Positions 21,981 through 33,891 of a DNA stretch of 64,000 nucleotides are shown piece by piece. Below the pieces are notes generated by a model. The model was not told the origin of the DNA and did not search any database. It saw nothing but the letters and a program-made list of their open reading frames with translations. A program made the position numbers and the translations under genes. The stretch comes from Isoetes taiwanensis. Lineage: Eukaryota > Streptophyta > Lycopodiopsida > Isoetales > Isoetaceae. Where the stretch lies: positions 14,915,428 to 14,979,427 of the forward strand of contig JAJEKV010000002.1 of the NCBI GenBank assembly GCA_021234155.1, given 5' to 3'. Numbering within the stretch: the first letter of the stretch is position 1; each line of letters begins with the position of its first letter.

Positions 21981-22590
21981 ACATTAGCTGCTGGTTATAT
22001 TGGTCAAATTAGTTCTATTAGTACATTGAGTTATTTTAGTAGAGGTTCGAGCCCATAGATCGCAACATACAGTCTGGGTCATAGGATCGATGGATCCAAT
22101 GACTGGGGTAGTCCAGGGTGCACTTTTTTTAGAATATGTAGCATAATAATAGTGGATTCTAGGGGGATTTGATATAGATGTAAAAATGACAATTCCTAAA
22201 ACCATAGACCATATCCCTAAAATCATTGAATCAGTTGTTATAAAAAAAAAACAAACATAGATTTAAGATAAAAAATAGTCATGTTAACTCACCGGTTATA
22301 TTGGTCAAAGTAGTCTTATTAGGATATTGGGTTATTTTGGTAGAGGTTTGAGCCCTTATACTTCGTATTCTAAAGTCTTAGGCGAAGCCATATAGAGGTT
22401 CCATATTCCATCAAAATCTTAGGCGAACTCGTATTTTATATTTCAAAATCAATAATAAATGACCATAAGCGAAACGAGAGGTGCCCAGAGGCCCTAACAT
22501 ACGATCTGGGTCGAAGGATCAATGGATCCAATGACTGTGGTAGTCCAGGGTGCACCTCGTTTAGAACATGTAGCATAATAATTATAAGAT
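21960..22590 (+). repeat. Direct duplication of about 190 bp, second copy split by an insertion
   Basis: 21960-22150 (GATTTAAGATAAAAAATA..., GGTTATATTGGTCAAA, then GGATCCAATGACTG, GTAGTCCAGGGTGCAC) is repeated at 22257-22345 plus 22495-22580. The second copy is interrupted by about 150 bases containing two TCTTAGGCGAA phrases. It may be a fragment of an LTR or other dispersed repeat. Confidence 0.65.
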
Positions 22591-23166
22591 ATTGCAGAAA
22601 TAACCTTCAAATTATAATGGATATATCTTTGCTGCTGTAGTTGTTCTAAAGCCTTTAGACATTCTTTTAGAATTATGGCAATAATTTGCTCCGCAAAGCC
22701 ATCAGAAAAATCATGTTCCATAATGTGAAGATCCATGTGCGGCATGACAACCCAGAGATGCCGACTGAAACAAATGAACAACTGTAAGTTTCTATGAGCA
22801 TGCAATGAAAGAAACAATATAAGTCTTGGAAAGGGCCTATCGTGTATCTACAAACCAAACAAACTAATGCTAGTAGGTGATCAAGAAGTATTTTTCAGAG
22901 AGCTAACCAACTTAAGCTACTCTCCCACTTATTCAACCAGAAAGGCATGTTTTATATATGTTACAATGCTATAAGCCCATCTAGAAGCCTGGGTAATGAA
23001 TGATGCATCCTACTTATACTATATAGGAGGTAATCATATCAAGTCAAATATAGTGCCATTAGTATGTAATCATATATTTTTTAGAGTTAATCGAGATCTT
23101 TGCAACATGATAAATATATTTCTAGTGATCTTTATCCATGGCAATCAATCATTAGACCAAAAATAA

Positions 23167-23290
<124 letters not shown>

Positions 23291-23889
23291 TATTTTTATG
23301 TCATGCCACATTGGCAGCATCCTTGAGGACATATGAGAATATTTATGCCTGTTTTTGAATTTTGTAAAAGAAATTAATTTCTTTATATTACATTTCTTTC
23401 ATAAGTATTTTGAATGATTCAAAATGTTATAAGAGACGTATATATTCGTTGGAAACATATATTTCCAATTTCATGCTGAAATTCACAAGAATGCAGAAAA
23501 GAGTTTTGACCCTGTCATGTTCGAATGGTCCTATCTCCTTTCCCAAAACTCAAATTAAGGTGCAGGTTTTTGTGTTTTACTCTTTTTCTTGTCTATAAAA
23601 ATACAACTAGTAAGAAGGCATGCCAGAGGCTATAAGAAATAAAGCCGCAAGGAAATTAGGGCAAAGTTTGAATTAAATTGGATACCAAAAGATATTTGAA
23701 ATGCCATTTACGTCTTTTTCAAACTATTTTAAAGCATGGCAAAGTGATATAAATTGAATTGAATTTTATTGTCCAGGATACCATGTTGTGAACCATTTCA
23801 AAGTACAAATGGCATATGTTGTTTGCATACTTTAGATAATGCTCCTACATTTAAGGTACCTAGTTTTGGTAATGTTCTTTGGCATTGAG

Positions 23890-24180
23890 TTTAAGATACT
23901 TTGGAACTGGTAATAGGTGTGAGTAAACTCCTCACGGGTGATACTTTGGAATTAATAATAGGCGTGAGTAAGCATAATGGGTTGAGCAAGAGTAACATGG
24001 GAAGTTTTTTGGACATATAGATGTTGTACTTTGGAATTGATAGCAGGTCTGAGTAAGAATGTGGAGTGTTTCGGAGTGTAGTGGGTGTGTAAGATCCTCA
24101 TAAGTGATGGTTTGAAATTAGTAGTAAATGTTCGTAATATCCTCCTGGGTGATACTTTAGAATCGGTAGTAGGATGTGTG
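23890..24180 (+). repeat. Dispersed GAGTAAGCTCCTCA repeat, cluster 2
   Basis: Four to five degenerate units with GGTGTGAGTAAACTCCTCA, GGGTGATACTTTGGAATT and GGTAGTAGG match the cluster at 19380-19600. The family is therefore dispersed and still recognisable over 4 kb. Confidence 0.65.
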
Positions 24181-24189
24181 TGTAATTTT

Positions 24190-25370
24190 TCTATTTTCTT
24201 GAATGTATTAGAGAGCATTTAGTCTTAAAAAAAAATGTAAAATCCAAGTATATCCATGTAGCTCATGTCTACCTATCTCTTTTGGCCATGTCATTTCTAG
24301 AGAGAGGGAAGGAAATCTTGATTAGGGTTTATCAAATCAGTTCGCATGCTTTAGTGAGATCTCGGGCGTGTTTGTGAGATCGCCCAAATCAGTTTGAGTG
24401 CCTGGGGTATTCCCAAGATAGGAGCTGCACGATTTTGAACTTGAGATCCAAGGTTTAGGATTCCTGTGGAGGTTGTTTACATACAATTGGAGATGCATTA
24501 TTTGAATTCCAATTTCCCTCATTGGAAGTGCTTGGGACTTTGAACTATAATTCAACTTCAAATTTCCCTCATTGCAAGTGCTCGAAAATTTTGAATGGTA
24601 GTTCAAATTTGAATTTCCCAAACCTAAAACTTTTGAATTCTGTATACATAAGAACAGTAAATCTTTTGGGATGGTTTGTGCTAGTTGTATCATTGCCCTG
24701 GTTCAATTTAGAATTACCCTGCCTACACCAAATTTTGCAAAATCTACTATTAGCAAAGGACATAATGCTTTGAGATTAAGTGGAGCCAAGCATGTTGAAC
24801 AATCCTTGTGAGGTTTGTTTGTGCGGGAAAGTCTGGGTTGCTAGGCTACTGTGAGAGCTTGGCACACAACACGATAACAATTTATAATATTCCTTGCATT
24901 TGAAAGAGACAGAGTTATGCAAGTTGAGTAGGGAAAAGGTTAAAGAAATAAGTCAGCTAATAAAAAGGAATTCTCAATTGGAATGATATATTGTGATGTT
25001 TGAGCAATGCGCCAAGCAAGCGCAGGTTACAAGAAATTCAACAACAAATGATGTTAGAAAGAATATGAAACAGTGTCGTGTCTTACAAAAGAGATTAGAG
25101 GCGTCAAAGAGGATTGTTCTTGGTACTCGAGAAAGAGTAAAGGAATTCAAGCCAATTGAGACACTTAACAATATGTAGCATAATAACAGGGGGTTGGTTT
25201 TGTATTTTTGTACTATTTTTTCTATGGTTTTCATATGATTTTGAAAGCGTATTGCATGGGGACTACTAATTAGTATATCTAGAGTGCACATACGCCTGCA
25301 TTAATTTTAGTGTTTTTGTTCAATGGTTTAGACCCATGTGCCATGTTGTATTTTTCCTCCATTAGCTCGT
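24190..25370. other. No recognised gene; small local duplication
   Basis: At 24490-24630 the phrase TTCAAATTTCCCTCATTG(C/G)AAGTGCT recurs two to three times as a local tandem repeat. The 61-codon frame at 24993-25178 is Lys/Arg-rich and unrecognised. Confidence 0.35.
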
Positions 25371-25513
25371 TGACATGCAACCCTCGAGCCATTTAGAAAT
25401 AGGGTTTGCTAGATGGGGTTTGCTAGCTGAAGGCAGAGGTGGAGCACTGGTACTCTTAGGCGGATGTGAAGCAGAGGTTAAGCATCATCGAACATCATTT
25501 CTTTTGATATGGG

Positions 25514-26063
25514 ATGGCGGCCTCGTTGTATCCTCCTATCTTCGATTATGCAGATCTGATGCTCTGTTGTAATGATACGGAACAACCCACATCGAGAAAT
25601 CTGATTGCAGCACTTGGACCAGAGGGACCTGGTCTTATAGCAATGACAGGTCTTCCAGGCCTGGCAGATCTGCGACGGAGGCTTTTGCCCCGGGCCAGAA
25701 CTCTTGCTCTCATGCCCTCCTCTCAAAGGCACCAGCTTCTCAAGGTACTATCTTTTTCCATTTCCAGATAACGGTTTATTCTATTCTATATGTTCATCCT
25801 TTATGTCTGACAATAAATAGGGACAAGGAGGAATCCAAGAAGTTAATGAAGCTGAGCAAATAGGCGAGTTAGTCAAAACCCTTGGTCGTCTATTTGTTAA
25901 AACAGGACTTTTAGTTGCTCATGTATGTGATGCGGCACATCCTCACATTGGCCTTCAAAAGGAGATTCTTAATGCTGGAACTTCCAAAGGACGGTTGATT
26001 CATTATCATTCACTGAATGAAAGAGCACTCCCGTCTGTTTCAAAGAAAGGAGTTGCAGTATAA
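25514..26063 (+). CDS. Miniature 2OG-Fe(II) oxygenase (isopenicillin-N-synthase-like) gene, two exons, 157 aa
   Basis: Exon 1 (25514-25744) starts MAASLYPPIFDYADLM and contains PGLIAMTGLPGLADLRRRLL, the N-terminal block of a plant family of 2OG-Fe(II) dioxygenase-like proteins. A GT...AG intron (25745-25820) leads in phase to exon 2 (25821-26063), with GELVKTLGRLFVKTGLLVAH and a KGRLIHYHSL block, which corresponds to the middle of those proteins. The stop is at 26061. The segment expected between exons (ending in the family's YANP-type block) and the whole Fe(II)-binding HxD...H barrel after it are missing, so it cannot be an oxygenase. The reading frame is nevertheless fully open. It may be a gene fragment moved by a transposon, or a degenerating gene that happens to stay open. 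Confidence 0.6.
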
Positions 26064-26945
26064 AGAAATTTTGTGCTTGGAGTTGAAATGCCTTTACATT
26101 ACAGCCATAATGCAGCCGTTCTGCATGAATATCTAGCATGATGGGTCTGGTAATGAAAGAGTTATAGTTGACATTGTTGTGCCTAGAAAGGACCCTATTC
26201 ATGGTAATACATGCGGCGTCTGAATATTGCTAGGAAGACTTCTGCAAAGCAACATGCCCGATTCAAGCAATAGTGCAGTAGTTCATAGGGCCTGCAGGCC
26301 CAACTGTGTCTGTATCAAGCCAGCGCCAAAGCATTGGAGATGCTCTGATAAGGCTTAGAAGGCTGGATTCAGATTTGTGTTTCAATGTAGTCATGTTCAA
26401 CTACTTGCCATACATAACTGTTTGCTTGCTCTGGCTTGCTTTATGTGGTGTTGCAGTGTAAAGAAATTTCGTGCTTGGAACTGGAATGCTCTTACATTAC
26501 ACCCATAATGCAACCACTCTGCATGAATATCTCGCATGATTAAGACCGAAATCTGAGATGCGGGCGATGAATGACCCCTGAACCATTAAATCAGACAGAT
26601 TCTTACATGGCAGGCCAGTTTGAGGCATGAATATCTAGCATGATTAAGGCCAGGGCATTGGATATGCTCTGATAAGGCTAATAGGCTTAGAAGGATGGAT
26701 TCAGATTTGTGTCTCGACGTGTGTTCAAGAACAAGGATGATTTTATTTAATCCAACATGTGATACCATTTCATCTAACATGTTGTAAATCTATGCTAGGG
26801 TGCCATACATAACTATTCGCTTGTGCCCGCTGCTTTATCAAAGCTGTTGTTGTAATGTAAAGGAATTTCGTGCTTGGAGCTGAAATGCTAGCCTGAATGC
26901 ATGCTTGGAGCTGAAATGCTAGCCTGAATGCAGCCGCTCTTGCTC
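26061..26945 (+). repeat. Tandem duplication, three units with a period of about 400 bp
   Basis: AAGAAATTTTGTGCTTGGAG and the following CATAATGCAGCC(G)CTGCATGAATATCT-like block occur at about 26063, 26462 and 26860. Between them, CATTGGAGATGCTCTGATAAGG and AGATTTGTGT(T/C)TC blocks also repeat. The unit begins at the end of the miniature oxygenase ORF, so its 3' flank was duplicated. Confidence 0.75.
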
Positions 26946-26949
26946 CATA

Positions 26950-27470
26950 ATGCCTAATATAGGAATTTTGCTCAAGTTTTCGTCACTTGTCATTTTACAA
27001 TAGTCTATTGAGCTACCTTGGTATGCAATGGAGAATGGGAATCTCATGACTATTACTATGCTACCAATTCTGAATGTTTATAATTGGATATGTTCACCTC
27101 AATGGATGTGAGAATCTACAGTGGTGTAGTTAAGCGGTGTAGTTGTGTCCTAACCTTTTTATCCTTATATTAATTCGACTTAGTGGAAAATTAGTGGGAA
27201 ACTAGATACACATGATTCTTTTGTTAACATGATTTTTGTGACGTTGCTTACATACTTTTTTTTCCCTCTTCTAATAGTTTTTATATTTCACCTGCAACCA
27301 AACTTAATCATAATCTCCTACTTTTTTCTTTGGTTAATCTCTTATTCTTTTTTCCTTAGTTTTTTCTCTTTGCTTGGAGACATCATCACAAATGTTCTCT
27401 ACTTCGTTTACCTATGTTTGATTTCATTAGGGCCCGAAGGGCCCAAAAATATTTTCTAATATAACAGCCA
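26950..27470. other. No recognised gene
   Basis: AT-rich sequence, with a pyrimidine-rich frame at 27229-27459 that is not credible as protein. At 27430-27444 a short palindrome, GGGCCCGAAGGGCCC, precedes the MITE. Confidence 0.4.
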
Positions 27471-27907
27471 ACACATAACTACCATTAACATTAATTAACA
27501 TAAACCATTACATCCAACACATTTAAATTAAAATCCCCCTGAAACCCCCTTTGGTTTGGGTGCATATTCACACGGGGGGTGACTCCGGGCATCGAGAGCT
27601 GTTGGATGGGCATATAACACCTTTATTCCTCAATCTACACCGTACATAAAGTTCCTCATTTGTGGGGTATGCATGTACAAATTTTGCTATACCGTATAAC
27701 AAGATTTGCAGAATACTATAAGATTTGAGGTAATATACTACATGGTGTTGACTTTGTACGTGAAATATAATTTTAGGGGCTCTCGCTGCCCTACGTCACC
27801 CCCCGTGTGAATATGCACCCAAACCAAAGGGGGTTTCAGGGGGATTTTAATTTAAATGTGTTGGATGTAATGGTTTATGTTAATTAATGTTAATGGTAGT
27901 TATGTGT
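27471..27907. mobile_element. MITE with perfect 113-bp terminal inverted repeats
   Basis: The left arm 27471-27583 (ACACATAACTACCATTAACA...) is matched without a mismatch by the right arm 27795-27907 in inverted orientation. The 210-base interior is non-coding. Inside the arms the block CCCCCTGAAACCCCCTTTGG marks what looks like the family's inner end. Perfect arms in an otherwise decayed landscape imply recent insertion, or correction between the arms. No target duplication is evident at the ends I defined. Confidence 0.9.
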
Positions 27908-28353
27908 GGGGCTGCTCAAAGGAGAATTTATGCTATGACGCAAGTGCTACAATCAAGTAAGGCAAAGAAGGGCATGAGGAAGAATGTTGGTAACATTCTG
28001 AGAAGCATTGCCATAAAAGATGAGATAATATCAATGTTAGGTTCACCTGAGAATTTTGATTTGAAGAAATCTGTTATGGACATGCTTCTTAGTGAAGTGA
28101 GTTCTAAAATGGATGCAAACAAAATTCAACTGTATGTGATTCTGCTGGAAGTAATACATCACCTTATAGGTTGCTCTTCAAACAATTCTTGGATGCATTG
28201 AACATGGTTGGAACAAATAAACTTATGGTTCCAAGGTCGTATCATGTGAATCTTGTCAGAGCAAGGAGATACAACATGGTTGAAGAGATTCTTGGAGGAA
28301 TGCATTTTATTAAGTGTGAAGCACCATTTTCTAAATTGGTGCCAAGATCTCAC
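27908..28353 (+). other. Unrecognised short frames, plus strand
   Basis: Two frames follow each other (to 28201 and 28171-28330) with a protein-like composition: a helical Lys-rich part containing SPENFDLKKSVMDMLLSEVS, then LVRARRYNMVEEILGG. I cannot assign a family. The first frame begins inside the MITE arm, so any true start lies elsewhere. They may be one gene or element fragment cut by a small indel near 28165. Confidence 0.35.
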
Positions 28354-29640
28354 AAAGGAAGGAAGGAAGGAAAGAAGAAAATTTTAACGTCCACGGAACC
28401 CAATCGGGTTATGGGACCAGAACAAACAAAGGGGGCATAAGCCCTAACAGATCAGAGGGCCGAAGCCCAAAAAAGTAGCACATGGGGTCCAAGCCCCGTT
28501 TCAACATAGAAATAACCAAACCAGAACGAAACAACAAAAAAAAAATACAGAGCTATACAGTAAGTGCCCATGGATCAGATGGCCACTGATCTCGAATGAT
28601 AGCTTGACCTCCCCTATAAACAGCCCACTTCCGGCAGAGGTGGCGCAGCCTCTCGCACACGACATAACTCTTCTTTCCGTCTACAGAGCTGTGCTGGAGT
28701 CAAGTCTTCCTGGACGGAGAAGGTGGTTCCTTTCAAATGGTTGCCATGTCGCAGGATGTGCAATCGGGAAAGAGCATCTTGAAAGCGCACCAAGGGGTGA
28801 CGAGGACGGTCAGACCGCACTGCTCCAACCCGCTGGGCCGAGACAATACCATGTGCTTGGATATGCATCACTTGGGTAAAAAACTGTGTGGCTTCATCTG
28901 TAGCAAGAGAATCACCCGTCTCCTGAATACCCACAATACGTAGGTTCAAGTATGCATCCTCAGGCAAAGTATGTGTGGATCCTCGTCTGGCCGGCATCAT
29001 CTTTAGGCATATCATTCACATGGTCGGGCCCGGTATCGTGGATCCATGTACTTTCTGTTATCAGCCTCGTGCCTATCATTCACATGCTCGGGGGCATGCA
29101 TTGTGCTAGACACCCGAAGCAAAGACTATGATCTATCAATGGTACGGGCCCAGATTGTAGCAACAACTCTAGAAGCCGCACCCCGCCTTTGTAAGGGTAA
29201 TGAAAGCGGACATTCTTTGTGGCGGTGTGATGAGAAAGCATACCGCCCAGCTATCTTTGGCTAGGATATCTGGATCTTGCCTATCATCGAGCATCAAGCC
29301 TATCTAGCGCGGCATTCAGGGACGCATCAGGAACTGGTTGTGGATCCGGCTGGGACAGAATAGGACGTTGGGGCCCAAAAGAAGGGGCTGCCTAGAGATA
29401 GGGCTCTATCGTGGGATCATAAGGCTTACCAGATGACACAGGTACCGTGATAAGGTTCTTTGCCTTGCGGGTCTCTCTGGCCATACGTTTGATTGTACGG
29501 GTCATGCTGAACACCTTTTGGGGGTGCCAAAGTTTGAGGGGTCTCTGGCTGCCTGAAGGGTGCTTAGAATCCAATTTGGGGACTCCAAAAAGCGGGCAGA
29601 GCACCTTTTGGGCGTTTGGGGGTTTTGGGGCTAGAGAGAG
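28354..29640 (-). mobile_element. LINE-derived element carrying ORF1 but no ORF2 (HAL1-like)
   Basis: On the minus strand an L1-type ORF1 (about 29604-28614) is followed after about 200 bases of 3' UTR by the conserved 3' hairpin (28397-28410), the sequence CCGTGGACGTTAAAA, and a (TTCC)n tail at 28377-28354. The 3' UTR words GCCCCCTTTGTTTGT and the hairpin are shared with the LINE at 45.9 kb. No endonuclease or reverse transcriptase lies between ORF1 and the tail. Half-L1 elements of this design are known in mammals; one in a plant would be notable. An internal deletion of a normal LINE gives the same picture. Confidence 0.6.
28614..29604 (-). pseudogene. L1-type ORF1 protein (RRM plus C-terminal RNA-binding domain), decayed
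   Basis: The best frame (29015-28614) contains YLNLRIVGIQETGDS, the start of the L1 ORF1p RRM, then HPLVRFQDALSRLHIL and the C-terminal-domain hallmark FSVQEDLTPAQLCRRKEEL, closely parallel to the animal pattern ending LQARREW. A one-base slip after the stop at 28614 would continue as GQAIIRDQW. Upstream (29604-29392) a basic segment probably belongs to the N-terminal region, but frames change between. The protein normally coats LINE RNA as a trimer and acts as a nucleic-acid chaperone. Most plant L1 ORF1 proteins instead carry a DUF4283 and zinc knuckle, so this RRM type is the less common one. Confidence 0.7.
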
Positions 29641-31190
29641 ATTGTAAACCCTAGAGAGAGGAAACCCTAGAGAAAGGTAAGGAGTCTATGACAACAAAAT
29701 TATAGGTCTCAATGAGAGAAACAATTTGTGGTTTGACCTTGAGAGTGTTTTAGAAATTCATGGTTGTCTTCTATAATATACATGAAGTTATCATTCATAA
29801 CAGCCAGTTGGAGGTATGTTTATAACTTGATGAAATCCCATCGATCCGAGCCATCGGATCGACATTCTGGGAAGGGACGAGCGCCTATATTAGGCCATTT
29901 CTGTTTTGGCTCGGTTATCGGCGTCTTCTCACAGCAGCTCTCCTTATCCTCTCGTAGCTTCCCTCCCTTCCCGCCCTGCTCACGGTGGCGCATGCGTCTT
30001 TTTCATTTGTATTTTTTTGTTGTTCATGCCTCTTTGTTGTTCTCCACCTGTGAGTGTTGCTATTCTTATATTGCTGTTCCATCGCCCTCTTGTTTTGTTG
30101 TTCTCCACCTGCTGGTGATACTGTTTATTTTCACCTCGAGGGTGTGGCATATTGTTACATCATGGTTCTCCACCCGCTGGGTGATGCTTTATGCTGTTTA
30201 TTTCCACCTCGAGGGTGATGCATATTTTTACATAATGGTTCTCCACCCGCTGGGTGATGCTATCTTTTTCTGTTATGTTCTTTTTTCCTTTGTTTTCATT
30301 TTCGACCTTCTTGGTGCAAATTTGTGCTATTTATTTTCTCGACCATTTACGGGTGTTCTTTTTTGGGAGTTTTGTTGGTATTGCTTGCGAGGATTCCGCC
30401 GTTTTACGCCGTTCTTTGGGGTCTTGCTCTATTTACGTTCGCTATCACCCCTCTCCTTTGGTTCTCCATGGATACGTCGCGGGGAGGCTTTTTGCCGGAT
30501 TTCTTTGGGGTCGTGCTCTCTATTTTGGCGTTCGCCATCAACTCCTTTTCTTTGGGTCGTGCTCTATTTTATGTTAAGCCATCAACTCGTTTCTCTCCGT
30601 TCTCCAGGCAACGCATTCAAGGTTGTTGGCGACCATTTCTCATTAGGGTTTTCCTCGAAAACCCGAAAGGGCGGGGTTTTTTATCCCGATGAGAAGTTGT
30701 CGCCATTACCCTTTTATTTTGCCTTGGCACATTTCTTTTTAGGGGGTAGTCTGATATTGTTCCTATGGTCGGCTATCCCCTCTCTCTCTCCCTAGTTTTC
30801 CACACATTGTATACTGCTGCTGTGATGAATGACAAGCCTATCTATCGGCCAGTTTTGTGTCTCTCGCGAGTTCCTTCCCAGAATGGAAGTCACTCATAAA
30901 GTCACATACGAAAGAGTGTCTTTGACACTTATGAATCGGGTTGGCATATATGCGCACTCTATTAATTTGCAGGATATCCACAATTATTGCAAGGTTGAAG
31001 GTGACTTTAGACTTCTATAAAACACACCAGCAGAACGTCAACTTAGTATTATTTAATTTTTATAATTAACCACTCCTTTCTGGGGAGTGTATATCACAAG
31101 GCCCTTGCCTCAAATTGTAGAAGATTCAAGCTCAACATGGTAAATTCTAACATTTTTGTTAGATGCTTAAGTGCAAGGGAGAATGAGGAT
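29640..31190. other. No accepted gene; LINE-like leader or UTR material
   Basis: A 343-codon frame (29764-30795) is open, but its Phe/Cys/Trp-rich composition is unlike protein. It crosses three direct repeats of GGTTCTCCACC(C)GCTGGGTG and TTTCCACCTCGAGGGTG (30095-30265). The block 30650-30690 (TTCCTCGAAAACCC..GCGGGGTTTTTTATCC) resembles the 3' part of the LINE near 46010 in inverted orientation. A TATA-like GCCTATATTAGG at 29885 lies after a GATCCGAGCCATCGGATC palindrome at 29841-29858. I read this as untranslated LINE-type DNA. Confidence 0.4.
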
Positions 31191-31197
31191 CACCATT

Positions 31198-31480
31198 TCA
31201 GAATTTGCTTATGGTCTGAATGGATCTTAGAACTGACTTCGAATATTTTTTGCGATATAATCTTGTAGAGCTTAGATGACTAAATTTTATATGCCAACTA
31301 ATCCTGCCGATTGGAGAATTTATGTTCTCATTTGGAGGATATGGAAAGGGAGAAATACTTTTGTCTTTAACCATGAGATCATCCCTCCAAAAGGAATCAT
31401 TAAGCAATCTCACTATGATGTACAGAGGATTATTTATTATTCTATCGTCCTTGTGGGGTCCTCTTTATGCTGGTGAGCTG
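31198..31480 (+). pseudogene. Small plant LINE fragment (region before RNase H)
   Basis: The frame at 31276-31476 reads DWRIYVLIWRIWKGRNTFVF, matching the W-x-IWKxRN-x-x-F signature found between reverse transcriptase and RNase H of plant LINEs, followed by IIPPKGII. Only this short piece is visible. It is another LINE type than the GC-rich one at 46-49 kb. Confidence 0.5.
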
Positions 31481-31499
31481 GCTTAAATGGTTAATAATC

Positions 31500-33490
31500 A
31501 ATCTATGCGTAAACAAAGACAGGATGAATATGTGTGGGCTAGCCAATATTTTTGGCCATGAGGATGGTTGATGTGACTAAAACTTCAACATTTAAACCAA
31601 TTTTGTCAGAGAAAGGATGTAGGGGGGAGATTCAATATGGCGAAAGCACAGACCTGCATGTGTAATTTCTACACCTTTATTCTGGTTGTTAAGGGCAAAG
31701 CAAGGAAACAGGTACAAAATTAGAGAACTCAATAAACAGAGTGAGATTTGACTCTAAGGCTTTAACATGTATTTCTCTTTGTCGACTTAGTTATAAAGGT
31801 CTATATGAAAGTTTGTTAATCTACCGAAGGTTACACTTCCCTTGAAAAAAGATTTTAATATCTTTCTTCATACTGTCAAGAATATATAATTCATATTATG
31901 TCATAGGGACGTCATGTGGTAGATTTTGCATAGTCTAATGCTTCCAATGTTGTTAAAAAACGTTTTTTTATTTTATTTTTAAAGTACCTCTATAAAAATC
32001 CTCATGTTTTTAAAAGGATTTTCATGACTTGGTATGACAAAACAAATGCACATTCTTTGCACTCCTTTCTTGGACATATTTGCTATTGTTAAAATGCACA
32101 TTTTTGCTACAAATTATAAGACATAGCATGCTAACAAGTAAATCAGAAGCTTATACTACTATTAGAAACTATTAAGTTCAAGTATAAAGATATCATAGCT
32201 GTTTTGCCATGCAACTCTTAAGAAAGTTCAGAAAAACATTATTATAGAACATTATTATATAAGAATTTCATATCCAAGGATAAATAAGTTCAAGAATATC
32301 ATGTATTTGGATAAAAAAAATTACAATCTAAGGATTTAAAAGATTTTTAAGGAGTGTTAAGGATTTTATATGAGATACGTTTTTAAAGATCTTTTTCCAA
32401 AATTTTTAAAAATCTTAAAAAATGTTTTTTAAATGTACGGATTTTGACGTACTTAACAATATCGAACGCTTCACACATGGCTTTTTTTCTCGGACTTCAC
32501 TTTTTTTTTCCAGAAAAAAACTTTGTATCGACATAGCTTAATACTAGGGGTGAGAATATGAGGGGTGACGTAAAGCAACGAGTTCCCTTTTCTTTCTCTC
32601 TCTCCCTTCGATATATGTATCAAATTATCGCCACTAAGTACAACTATTTTAAATCTTATAGTGTGTCATTAATCTCGATATATGGTATATTTCAACTTGT
32701 TGGTGCATATCTCATGTATATGGTATTTAGATTGCACCATGGTGTATTTGACCATTTAATTTAGATTTTCTTGAGTATATTTATACATCTAGTACTTTAA
32801 CATTAGATATGTCAAGTTGATGGTCACAATGCTAGGGTTGTGAGCATATTTTAGGGTATCCCCTCGGCCGACAGCCTAAGATTTATCCATAAAGCAGATT
32901 TATGTGAAACCAAAATAGATCAATTAGGTAGCCAACAATCGAATGCAATGATAGCATCCTTATAATGCAATATTTGAACGCAGAATCCACACTACATCTT
33001 AATTGCATTTGTATTGACTATGCATTGGAGGTGCTACCTTCCGTAAATCCTAAAGTATCACAACCCTAAACTAGTACCCTAATATTTCATCCCATGCTTT
33101 CCACTTAAACTCCAATTCAATTCAATTATCCAGGATAATGCCCAACATTCTATTGCATTTGCAAAACTTATCAGATTAACCCATTCCACATATCCTCAAA
33201 AAATGTCTGCCATTGGTTGGGCACACGTTTCTAATAAAGTATGCAAAATATAGCAGCCTTTAAAAGCAAGGATGTCAATTTCATTGTCCTTCAATCCTTT
33301 TACCTTATGTTTTGTGTTGCCCACATTAAGGTAGGTCATAGGGAGTCTAGGGTAATGCATGTTGGCCATGCCCAAGTGGCATAAACAACAAATGCTTAGA
33401 GTGCTTTCCCATGAGATTGGCCACCTGAAAATAGATTGCGAGGTCCAAAACCTGGGCATTCAGAAATGCTTGAGGATTACTTTGAATTCA
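31500..33490. other. No recognised gene
   Basis: AT-rich sequence with T- and A-rich runs (for example 31960-31990, 32480-32520). Short frames only. Nothing in either strand could be assigned. Confidence 0.45.
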
Positions 33491-33499
33491 GGTCAGAAA

Positions 33500-33599
33500 C
33501 CTGAATTCTTTGGGTTGAGGTGCCCATAGGAACCTGCATGCCAAGGTCTCCTGAATTCTTTGGGTTGAGGTGCCCATAGGAACCTGCATGCCAAGGTCT
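33500..33599 (+). repeat. Perfect 50-bp tandem duplication
   Basis: A 50-base unit starting CTGAATTCTTTGGGTTGAGG is present twice in direct succession without a mismatch, so the duplication is recent or homogenised. Confidence 0.9.
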
Positions 33600-33822
33600 G
33601 GACCTCAAAAAAAACCTCTAAGTTTTCGTCCCATGGGAAAGCACCCTCACCCATAATATAATGGTCTAACTCTAATGGATAACATTTAGAAAAAAGACTA
33701 ATAAAACAGGGGTCAAATGCTGGCATTGCTGGGGTCATTATCGTAGAAAGTTAAAGGGAACCGACCTAAAGCAAGCGCGTATACTCGGATTTCATTTCAC
33801 ACGAGAGATTCCGTTTTGAAGC

Positions 33823-33835
33823 CCACATAAAAAGC
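33823..33835 (+). promoter_or_regulatory. Candidate TATA box of PPO-domain gene 1
   Basis: CACATAAAAAG lies about 65 bases before the ATG and is conserved in the inverted copy (38088-38100), where the surrounding leader has diverged by indels. Conservation and distance fit a TATA element. Confidence 0.5.
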
Positions 33836-33891
33836 CACCATAGCCATAGCCATGTCCAAGCAAGCACAGCAGCACAGCAGAGGCAGAGGCT

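Noticed and set aside
29764-30795. 343-codon open frame
   Set aside because: Composition (very rich in Phe, Cys, Trp, Ser, Leu), internal DNA repeats and LINE-UTR-like sequence indicate a chance frame in T-rich DNA; no family resemblance.
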